A stretch of 9,778 nucleotides of DNA from Deltaproteobacteria bacterium RIFOXYA12_FULL_61_11. GTDB taxonomy: Bacteria; Bdellovibrionota_F; JAHFAK01; YA12-FULL-61-11. The notes beneath the pieces are model-generated. The model had not been told where the DNA came from and did not search any database. It saw nothing but the letters and a program-made list of their open reading frames with translations. Positions 1 through 6,154 of the stretch are shown here, in pieces (position 1 is the first letter of the stretch; each line of letters begins with the position of its first letter). The stretch spans positions 1 to 9,778 of the forward strand of contig MGSU01000143.1 of assembly GCA_001799195.1 (NCBI GenBank), in the 5' to 3' direction. Made by a program: the position numbers and the translations under genes.

Positions 1-185
1 AAAACGGACTTGGGATCAGCATTTTACCAGAGCTGATTTTGCAGCGTATCCCTTACCAGGTTATAACCAAAGAACTTGAAGTCCCTGCTTTTAGAAAAAT
101 TGGGATTGCTATGAGGGGAAAAAAATCATTTTCACTTGCGGTTAAACGATTTTTAGAATACCTGCCCGAGAGAAAGGGGAACTGA
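1..185 (+). CDS. LysR-type transcriptional regulator, C-terminal end (partial)
   Basis: The frame beginning at base 3 stays open to a TGA at 183-185 and encodes 60 residues. They begin NGLGISILPELIL, contain ELEVPAFRKIGIAMRGKK, and end AVKRFLEYLPERKGN. A Gly-rich 'GLGISILPE' turn, then a 'FRKIGIAM' beta strand, then a final 'AVKRFLEYL' helix is the usual ending of the effector-binding (periplasmic-binding-protein-like) domain of LysR-type regulators. The DNA-binding N-terminus lies outside the window. The gene converges on the efflux operon, so it is not obviously that operon's divergent regulator, although LysR proteins can act at a distance. Hand-counted GC is about 41% (74 of the first 180 bases), lower than in the pump genes. 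The family call is firm for such a short piece; the effector and targets cannot be read. Confidence 0.85.
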   Translation, partial: NGLGISILPELILQRIPYQVITKELEVPAFRKIGIAMRGKKSFSLAVKRFLEYLPERKGN

Positions 186-227
186 AAAAGGTATCCCATT
201 ATACGAAGGTCAACAATAATGGTATAA
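185..227 (-). terminator. Probable weak Rho-independent terminator of the efflux operon
   Basis: Read on the minus strand, an AT-rich inverted repeat (arms 216-226 and 192-202, TATACCATTAT against ATAATGGGATA, 10 of 11 pairs, 13-base loop) is followed by CC and five T's (189-185). It lies 43 bases beyond the RND2 stop codon, the right place to end the pump transcript. The T-run overlaps the stop codon of the convergent LysR gene. The stem is low in GC, and an alternative pairing (222-227 with 199-204) competes with it, so it may be inefficient. On the plus strand no T-run follows the repeat, so it does not look like a terminator for the regulator. Confidence 0.45.
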
Positions 228-235
228 AGCATCAG

Positions 236-259
236 AATTCTCTTCCGGCTCCGAGAATT
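236..259. repeat. Short inverted repeat in the convergent intergenic region
   Basis: AATTCTC (236-242) and GAGAATT (253-259) form a perfect 7-base inverted repeat with a 10-base loop, just past the RND2 stop codon. No T-run follows on either strand. It could add a hairpin to the 3' untranslated region of the pump mRNA; otherwise it may be chance in an AT-rich spacer. The remaining bases of the 186-269 spacer show nothing else. Confidence 0.3.
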
Positions 260-269
260 GACTGGCAGA

Positions 270-3200
270 TCAACTTATCACGCTTTTTTTCCTGGGTCTC
301 ACCCAGGTCAAAAGAACGTCCATATAATAATAGACAACGGGTGTGATATACAGGGTCAGGAGCTGGGAAGACAAGAGCCCGCCCACAACGGCCAGTCCCA
401 GGGGCTGACGGGATTCTCCCCCGGCCCCGAAGCCCAGGGCGATGGGAAGGGTTCCCATGAGGGCCGACATGGTGGTCATCATGATGGGCCGGAACCGCAC
501 GACAGCGCCCTCGAAAATGGCGTCAATGGGAGCCTTTCCCTCTTTTCGTTCGGCTTCCAGGGCGAAATCGATCATCATGATGGCATTCTTTTTCACGATA
601 CCAATGAGCATGATGATGCCGACAAAGCCGTAGAGGTTAAGGTCGCTGCCGAAGATCATGAGGGTGATGAGAGCGCCGAAACCGGCGGCCGGAAGACCGG
701 AGAGGATGGTGATGGGATGGATATAGCTTTCGTACAGCACGCCGAGGACAATATAGATGACAAAGACGGCCAGGGCCAGAAGAATCTGGGAACCGGCAAA
801 GGAAGACTGGAAGGCCTGGGCCGTGCCCTGGAAACTGGTGCTCACCGTGGGCGGCAGGACCTCTGCCGACAAAGACCGGATCAGGGCCATGGCATCGCCC
901 AGAGCCACGCCCGGTCGCAGGTTAAAGGAAATCGTCACGGCCGGAAGCTGTCCCAGGTGGTTCACCGTCAGGGGGCCGATGGTTTTGCTCAGGGTTGCAA
1001 TGGTGTCCAGGGGAATGAGTTGACCGGATTTTGCCCGGATATAGAGCATGCCCAGGGCCGCCGGATCTCCCTGGTATTTGGGGTCCAGTTCAAGAATCAC
1101 CTGGTACTGGTTGGTAGGGGCATAGATGGAGGATACCTGGCGGGAGCTGTAGGCATAGGACAGGGCGTTCTCCACCTGCATGACGGAAAGACCCAGGGCC
1201 GCAGCCTTGTCCCGGTTGATCTCCACCTGGACCTGGGGGTTCCGGATCAAAAGATCGCTGGTGACATCCTGCAGCTCGGACAAATCCCTCAGCTTGGCCT
1301 GGAGTTCCCCGGCGGCGCTGTACAGCTCGGTCATATTCTGACCCTGGAGGGTGAACTGGTACAGACTTTTGGTAAACATCCCCCCGATCTGGATGGAAGG
1401 GATATTTCTCAGAAAGGTTTGAACCCCCGGAACCTTGGAAAGCTTTACCCGGAGCCGCTGAAGAATTTCTTCAGCCGAAAGCGCCCGCTCCTCACGGGGT
1501 TTAAGGCGAAGAAAGACCCGACCCCCGTCTTTTCCGACGGAGGACATGAACCCGTCCACATTGGGATCCGCCGCAACAATATCCGAGACAGCCTGCTGGT
1601 GGCGTTTCGTTTCCTCAAAAGAAGTTCCCTGGGCCATTTCCGTATTTCCATTGAGCCTTCCCGTATCTTCCACCGGTAAAAAACCCGTGGGAATGACCGT
1701 AAACAGCCAGCCCGTGGCAAAGGTGATGAGAAAAGTCAGGGCCAGGGTGGTTCTCCGGTAGTTCAGGACCTGTCTCAGGGATCGCTCGTAGAGCCGCCGC
1801 AGGCCGTCAAAAAAACCCTCAAAAAGAAGATACAGCCTGCCGTGCTCGGCCGTCTTGGGCGGTTTTAAAAACCGGGAACAGAGCATGGGGGTGAGGGTCA
1901 GGGACACCAGGCAGGATACCAGGATGGCGGCGCTGATGGTGACGGCGAATTCATGAAGGAGGCGGCCAAGGATCCCTCCCATGAACAGGACCGGAATAAA
2001 AACCGCCACCAGGGAGACCGTCATGGAAATGATGGTGAAGCCGATTTCCCTGGACCCTTTAAAGGCCGCTTCCATGGCGGTTTCCCCCTTTTCCATGTGG
2101 CGGACGATATTCTCCAGCATGACTATGGCGTCATCCACCACAAACCCTACAGACAGGGTCAGGGCCATCATGGAGATATTGTTCAGGGAAAAGCCCATCA
2201 GCATCATGACGGAAAAGGTCCCGACAATGGAAAGGGGCACGGCCAGAGAGGGGATAATGGTGGCGGAGAGGTTCCGGAGAAAAAGGAAGATCACCAGGAT
2301 GACCAGGCCGATGGTCAGGACCAGGGTGAATTTGACATCGTGCATGGATTCCCGGATGAGCTGGGACCGGTCAAAGAGCACATTCAGCTCCACCGAGGCC
2401 GGGAGCTGGTCCCGGAAGGAGGGCAGAAGCGCTTTCACTTTATCGACCACCTGGATGGTATTGGTTCCCGGCTGGCGCTGGATGGCCAGGACAATGGCAC
2501 GAGTATTGTTGTACCAGCCTGCACTCCGGTTATTTTCCACACTGTCCATGACCTGTCCCAGTTCCTGGAGTCGGACCGGGGAACCGTCCCTATAGGCCAC
2601 TATGATATCCCGGTATTCGGCAGCCTTAAAAAGCTGGCCATTGGATTCAATGGTAAAGGCCTGTTTGGTGCCGTCGATGACGCCGGTGGGCAGATTGACA
2701 TTGGCATTGTTGATGGCCGCGGCCACCTCGTCAATACCGATCTGCCGGGAGGCCAGGGCCTTGGGGTCCAATTGGACCCGGACGGCGAATTTCTGGGACC
2801 CGTAGATATTGACCTGGGCCACGCCGCTGATGGTGGAGATCCGCCTGGCAATCAGGGTCTGGGCATATTCATCCACCGTGGACAGAGGCAGGGTCGGGGA
2901 GCTGAGAGCCAAAAAAAGGATGGGCTGATCCGCGGGATTGACCTTTCTGAAGGATGGGGGGGTGGTCATGTCGTCGGGCAACTGGCGGGTGGCCAGGGAA
3001 ATGGCGGCCTGGACATCCTGGGCCGCCGCATCAATATCCCGGTCCAGGGCAAACTGGAGGGTGATGCTGGTGGAACCGATGCCGCTGCTGGAGGTCATGG
3101 AATCCACACCGGCAATGGTGGACAACTGGTTTTCCAGGGGAATGGCAACGGCCGAGGCCATGGTATCGGGATTGGCGCCGGACAGGGAGGCATTCACCTG

Positions 3201-3335
3201 GATGGTCGGGAAATCCACATTGGGCAGGTCATTCACCGGAAGCAGCCGGTAGGAGACGACACCGAAAATGAGGATGGCCGTCATGATCAGGGAGGTCATG
3301 ATGGGCCGGCGGATAAAAAGGTCCGCAATGTTCAT
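270..3335 (-). CDS. RND multidrug efflux pump, inner-membrane subunit (RND2, MdtB/MdtC-like)
   Basis: This 1021-residue protein has the normal length and layout of a hydrophobe/amphiphile efflux (HAE1) RND transporter. One membrane helix (about 12-29) is followed by a large periplasmic loop, helices 2-6 (about 336-485), helix 7 (about 528-548), a second periplasmic loop and helices 8-12 (about 848-1005). The start is the typical MNIADLFIRRPI. Proton-relay residues are intact: D401-D402 in FVVDDAIVMLENI (helix 4), K916 in IVKKNAIMMIDF (helix 10), and R947 and T954 in VVRFRPIMMTTM (helix 11). The stretch around 60-110, with MTSSSGIGSTSITLQF and AAQDVQAAIS, resembles E. coli MdtC as I remember it. 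MdtB and MdtC work as a heterotrimer, but only one such gene is seen here, so a homotrimer is inferred. The ATG overlaps the MFP2 stop (ATGA), implying translational coupling. It is the last gene of the operon. Drugs, bile-salt-like compounds or siderophores are possible substrates, but the sequence does not tell which. Confidence 0.95.
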   Translation of the reverse strand: MNIADLFIRRPIMTSLIMTAILIFGVVSYRLLPVNDLPNVDFPTIQVNASLSGANPDTMASAVAIPLENQLSTIAGVDSMTSSSGIGSTSITLQFALDRDIDAAAQDVQAAISLATRQLPDDMTTPPSFRKVNPADQPILFLALSSPTLPLSTVDEYAQTLIARRISTISGVAQVNIYGSQKFAVRVQLDPKALASRQIGIDEVAAAINNANVNLPTGVIDGTKQAFTIESNGQLFKAAEYRDIIVAYRDGSPVRLQELGQVMDSVENNRSAGWYNNTRAIVLAIQRQPGTNTIQVVDKVKALLPSFRDQLPASVELNVLFDRSQLIRESMHDVKFTLVLTIGLVILVIFLFLRNLSATIIPSLAVPLSIVGTFSVMMLMGFSLNNISMMALTLSVGFVVDDAIVMLENIVRHMEKGETAMEAAFKGSREIGFTIISMTVSLVAVFIPVLFMGGILGRLLHEFAVTISAAILVSCLVSLTLTPMLCSRFLKPPKTAEHGRLYLLFEGFFDGLRRLYERSLRQVLNYRRTTLALTFLITFATGWLFTVIPTGFLPVEDTGRLNGNTEMAQGTSFEETKRHQQAVSDIVAADPNVDGFMSSVGKDGGRVFLRLKPREERALSAEEILQRLRVKLSKVPGVQTFLRNIPSIQIGGMFTKSLYQFTLQGQNMTELYSAAGELQAKLRDLSELQDVTSDLLIRNPQVQVEINRDKAAALGLSVMQVENALSYAYSSRQVSSIYAPTNQYQVILELDPKYQGDPAALGMLYIRAKSGQLIPLDTIATLSKTIGPLTVNHLGQLPAVTISFNLRPGVALGDAMALIRSLSAEVLPPTVSTSFQGTAQAFQSSFAGSQILLALAVFVIYIVLGVLYESYIHPITILSGLPAAGFGALITLMIFGSDLNLYGFVGIIMLIGIVKKNAIMMIDFALEAERKEGKAPIDAIFEGAVVRFRPIMMTTMSALMGTLPIALGFGAGGESRQPLGLAVVGGLLSSQLLTLYITPVVYYYMDVLLTWVRPRKKSVIS
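291..307 (-). other. GC-rich hairpin plus A7 run at the 3' end of the RND2 coding region
   Basis: CCTGGGT (291-297) and ACCCAGG (301-307) are a perfect 7-base stem with a 3-base loop. They lie in the last codons of RND2 (residues around WVRPRKK). On the minus strand the stem is followed at once by seven A's (290-284), the opposite of a terminator T-run. In the mRNA it could be a 3'-end stabilising hairpin; it may also be a by-product of the coding sequence. Confidence 0.35.
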
Positions 3336-4480
3336 GGTTTTTGTTCCCCTTGGCCCGAAGGATTCTTTGCTTCTATGACGGCGCCGGGAACCAGCCGCAA
3401 CTGGCCGTCCACCACAATAGTTTCCCCGGAAGCCAATCCGCTTTCGATCACAATTTCCTCTTCCATGGACGGGCCCACGGTGACGGGGCGGACCTCAACG
3501 GTTTTATCCGGTTTGACGATGTATACGAACTGGCCCTGCTGCCCGGTCTGGACGGCGTTGGCCGGAACGGTGACGGCATTTTTCAGGGAGGCCAGCGTCA
3601 TGACCACATCAATAAACCGGCCCGGCCAGAGTTTTTTGGCGGCATTGGCAAAGACCCCTTTGATTTTGATGGTCCCGGTTTCCGAATTCACGGCATTGTC
3701 CATGAAACTCAATGTCCCGGTTTCCGTATGCCCCGGCTCATCCGGAATCATGGCCTCAATCTTCAATTCTCCTTCAGCCATGGCGGTTTTGACCTCTGCC
3801 AGCCTCTTTTCCGGGATGGAAAACACCACATTGATCGGACAGATCTGGTGAATGGTCACAATGGAAAGATCGTTGGCCTTGACAAGATTGCCGGGATGCA
3901 GGTCCAGGGTGCCGGTCCGCCCGGAGATGGGGGACCGGATGCTGCAATAGCTCAGTTGTATTTCAGCGCTCCGGATGGCGGCGCGGTCCGAAGCCATTGC
4001 CGCGGCAAGGGATTCTGCATTGGAGCGAAGCAGGTCATACTGGTCCTGGGCGACAATCCCCTCCTTTACCAGCCCTTCATACCGGGCCGCCTGCTCCCGG
4101 GCATATTTTTCCTGGGCCTGGTTCCTGGCCAGATCCGCCTTGTATTGACCCAGGGTGGCCAGAAACGGCTCCGGATCAATGCTGATGAGAAGATCCCCCT
4201 TTTCAACCTCGCTGCCCTCTTCAAAATGAACCCGGGCGATCTGGCCGCTGATCTGGGATTTCAGGGCCACCGTGGCAAAGGCCTCCACCGTGCCGATGGC
4301 CTTTAACTGAACCGGGACTTCCTTTTCCATGGCCTGGGTCACGGTGACCGGCACGGCCGGTTTTGTCCGGGGTCCGTTATTTTTCTCCGATTTGCAACCG
4401 CCGCAGACCAGAACCGCCATCACCAGACAGCCCGCGATAAAGCGCTTTGATCCCGGCATCATCTCATATTTCATGGTCAT
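3332..4480 (-). CDS. Efflux periplasmic adaptor subunit (MFP2, MdtA-like membrane fusion protein)
   Basis: The 382-residue product is a membrane fusion protein that links the RND pump to the outer-membrane channel. Order of parts: N-terminal export signal (about 12-29), first half of the lipoyl domain (about 65-104, VALKSQISGQIARVHFEEG then GDLLISIDP), alpha-helical hairpin (about 105-177), second lipoyl half (about 178-210, YCSIRSPISGRTG and PGNLV), then beta-barrel and membrane-proximal domains, with NSETGTIKIKGVFAN and WPGRF typical of the family. The signal ends VLVCGGC, so C29 may be lipidated, although Cys at -3 is a poor lipobox position. The first ATG is 3 bases after the OMF stop. 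A second ATG two codons on (4472-4474) has AAAGG six bases upstream and is a good alternative start. The stop overlaps the RND2 start by 4 bases, so MFP2 almost certainly partners RND2. The sequence pattern recalls E. coli MdtA. Confidence 0.93.
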   Translation of the reverse strand: MTMKYEMMPGSKRFIAGCLVMAVLVCGGCKSEKNNGPRTKPAVPVTVTQAMEKEVPVQLKAIGTVEAFATVALKSQISGQIARVHFEEGSEVEKGDLLISIDPEPFLATLGQYKADLARNQAQEKYAREQAARYEGLVKEGIVAQDQYDLLRSNAESLAAAMASDRAAIRSAEIQLSYCSIRSPISGRTGTLDLHPGNLVKANDLSIVTIHQICPINVVFSIPEKRLAEVKTAMAEGELKIEAMIPDEPGHTETGTLSFMDNAVNSETGTIKIKGVFANAAKKLWPGRFIDVVMTLASLKNAVTVPANAVQTGQQGQFVYIVKPDKTVEVRPVTVGPSMEEEIVIESGLASGETIVVDGQLRLVPGAVIEAKNPSGQGEQKP

Positions 4481-4483
4481 CCT

Positions 4484-5974
4484 TTACTTCATATCCTTAT
4501 AGAGTTGGTCCGCTTCAGTTTCATCCACAGAAATCCCCTGGCGTTCCGTCAATTCTCCCGTCACCAGCCAGAGGCGCGTGAGGGCATCGGCATAGGAAAC
4601 CAAGGCTGCAACCTGATTTTTTTTGGCATCGGCCAGGTCTGTCTCCACATCCAGGACCTCCTTGGTGGTGGCCAAACCGACCTCGTGTTTGCGGATAAAC
4701 GAATGCAGACGCTGACCGGCAAATTCAGCCCCGCGATCCGTGACCTCGATCTGCTTGAAACCGGAATGAATCCCCCTCAGGGCCGCCCTTACCTCACTGG
4801 TAATGCTTTCTTCAAGGCTTCTGATCATGAGCCGGGTCTGTTCGCTCTTAAGGCGGCTTTTAACGTATTCATTCTTTGCCGCCTTATTGCCCAGAGGATA
4901 GGAAAAAACAAGCCCCACACTCCAGCCGAAATGATCCAGTTTGCCCATTCCCAGGGGCTCGCTTTCCCTGTCCCGGTCAATGGCGTTTACGCCGACGGAG
5001 GTATTCAGCAAAAGATCAGGCTCCAGTTTATTTTGATAGATGCGGGTTTGAAATTCCGCCAATTCCAAGTTCTGTTTGATCTCAAGAAGATCCGGACGCT
5101 GGAGGGCAAGGCGCACGGCCTCTTCTTCCAGGATTTCCGGGACTTCATGGGAAGGAGCGTCTGCCGGAACGATCTGTGTCCCGGCCTCCAATTGCAAAAG
5201 CAGCCTCAACACATCCAGTTGGTCTGCCACGGCCCTTTCCGCATCAATGAGGTCTTTTTCCCGCTGGACCACGCCGAATTCAGCGTTCAGAATCTCCAGG
5301 GCGGGCAGGACGCCCGAAGCCACCCGGGCCTTGGTTTCCGTCAGGATGGTTTTGGCCAGTTCCAGAGAAACCTGTTTCACCCCCAATTCTTCCTTGAGCC
5401 GGAAGAGTTTATAATAGTCGTTTCTCACCTGAGCAATGGTGGTCAGTAGCTTGGTTTTGAACCGCTCCAGGGAGGCGTCTTTGGAAATCCGGGAAATACG
5501 TATATTTTCTTCGGTCACTTCCCTGCCCCGGTTCTTGAACAGGGGCTGGCTGATGGAGAGCACAACCCCGGTCCGGCCGTAACGGTCCAGGTACGTCGGA
5601 TTGTCGGTATCATTATCGGAATTATTGAATCCAACGGATGCCGTGGCCCCGGTGGAAAAAAGCCGGCTGAAACCCACGTCCGTGGTATGGGAACGGGTGT
5701 CGATGACGCGGTCTTCAATGGTGGGCCGGTCTTCTTCGGTATCGTCGATGCGGGTCTCCAGGGTAAATTTCGGGTCATAGAGGGCGCCGTAACGGTTGAT
5801 ATCGGCTTCAAACTGGGCAGGGGTATAGCGTTCGGCCCGTACCTCCAGATTGTTTTCAACAGCGATACGGACCGCCTCGTTCAAGGTCAGGGGCAGCGGC
5901 GTCTGTGCGGCAAGCGGCATGCAATGGATCAATCCGTTCAGCAGAAAAATCAGAAAAACCAGAAACCGTCTCAC
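4484..5974 (-). CDS. TolC-family outer-membrane efflux channel (OMF)
   Basis: The 496-residue product is an outer-membrane factor, the trimeric exit duct of tripartite pumps. The N-terminus MRRFLVFLIFLLNG..MPLAAQ is a Sec signal peptide, probably cut after LAA; its LIHC is not a proper lipobox. Two repeated OEP units follow. The first spans about 28-262, opening PLTLNEAVRIAVENNLEVR and containing the strand motif GVVLSISQPLFKNRG (about 136-150). The second spans about 283-475, opening EEEAVRLALQRPDLLEIKQ and containing VGLVFSYPLGNKAAK (about 353-367). Long heptad-like helices lie around 160-262 and 370-470. The start is GTG at 5972-5974, chosen because it begins the signal peptide and has GGGAGGG ten bases upstream; a nearby ATG is out of frame. 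It is the first gene of the OMF-MFP2-RND2 unit and the only channel gene visible, so it may also serve MFP1-RND1. Confidence 0.93.
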   Translation of the reverse strand: MRRFLVFLIFLLNGLIHCMPLAAQTPLPLTLNEAVRIAVENNLEVRAERYTPAQFEADINRYGALYDPKFTLETRIDDTEEDRPTIEDRVIDTRSHTTDVGFSRLFSTGATASVGFNNSDNDTDNPTYLDRYGRTGVVLSISQPLFKNRGREVTEENIRISRISKDASLERFKTKLLTTIAQVRNDYYKLFRLKEELGVKQVSLELAKTILTETKARVASGVLPALEILNAEFGVVQREKDLIDAERAVADQLDVLRLLLQLEAGTQIVPADAPSHEVPEILEEEAVRLALQRPDLLEIKQNLELAEFQTRIYQNKLEPDLLLNTSVGVNAIDRDRESEPLGMGKLDHFGWSVGLVFSYPLGNKAAKNEYVKSRLKSEQTRLMIRSLEESITSEVRAALRGIHSGFKQIEVTDRGAEFAGQRLHSFIRKHEVGLATTKEVLDVETDLADAKKNQVAALVSYADALTRLWLVTGELTERQGISVDETEADQLYKDMK

Positions 5975-6086
5975 AAATGATCATCCCTCCCAGGCCAAAT
6001 ACAGTGTTCATTTCCGGAATATCCAAGAAAGAGGCAGGATACCACCCGTTCCCCAGGCCCTATTCCGCTACAAACCGGAGAATACG
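5975..6086 (-). promoter_or_regulatory. 5' leader of the OMF-MFP2-RND2 transcript, with ribosome binding site
   Basis: If the promoter at 6093-6122 is used, the transcript starts near 6086 and carries a leader of about 112 bases. It ends in GGGAGGG (5985-5991), ten bases before the GTG start of the OMF gene; this site decides the start. A possible bulged hairpin lies at its very 5' end (TATTCCG at 6061-6067 with CGG-AG-AATA at 6076-6084), and TTCCGGAA at 6012-6019 is an 8-base palindrome. CCCAGGCC occurs twice (around 5989-5996 and 6052-6059), once overlapping the ribosome binding site. No known riboswitch is recognisable. Confidence 0.4.
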
Positions 6087-6092
6087 GCCGCC

Positions 6093-6122
6093 ATTGTAAA
6101 GCAGCCGCCTTTGGTTTGTCAA
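6093..6122 (-). promoter_or_regulatory. Sigma70-like promoter for the OMF-MFP2-RND2 unit
   Basis: On the minus strand a perfect -35 box TTGACA (6122-6117) is followed after 18 bases by TACAAT (6098-6093), 5 of 6 to the -10 consensus. This 11-of-12 match sits in the largest gap of the pump cluster, 33 bases past the RND1 stop codon, and points at the OMF gene. It suggests the second pump and the channel can be transcribed independently of MFP1-RND1. Predicted transcription start is near 6086. Confidence 0.65.
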
Positions 6123-6125
6123 ATG

Positions 6126-6154
6126 GATTTGGGCCGGTTAACCGTTTCCAAATC
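6126..6154. promoter_or_regulatory. 29-base dyad upstream of the internal promoter (possible operator or 3' hairpin)
   Basis: GATTTGG (6126-6132) and CCAAATC (6148-6154) form a perfect 7-base inverted repeat around the 10-base palindrome CGGTTAACCG (6135-6144); the two symmetry centres are half a base apart. The dyad begins directly after the RND1 stop codon and ends 3 bases before the -35 box. As DNA it could bind a dimeric regulator at about -40 to -68. As RNA it could fold into a hairpin ending the RND1 message, but no T-run follows on the minus strand, so it is not a standard terminator. Confidence 0.45.

Noticed and set aside
199-227. Alternative hairpin TTATAC/GTATAA as a plus-strand terminator for the LysR gene
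   Set aside because: No T-run follows on the plus strand, and the stem is short and AT-only apart from one pair. The longer minus-strand reading with five T's is better supported.
258-1679. A 473-codon open reading frame on the plus strand, antisense to RND2
   Set aside because: It shares codon register with RND2, so its stops would correspond only to sense codons TTA, CTA and TCA, which RND2 rarely uses. The product is rich in Gly, His, Asp and Gln and has no recognisable domain.
1953-3851. A 632-codon plus-strand open reading frame antisense to RND2 and MFP2
   Set aside because: Low-complexity Gly/His/Asp/Gln composition and complete overlap with two clear efflux genes; it is an antisense shadow. 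The same applies to the plus-strand frames at 3341-4306 and 4505-5449.
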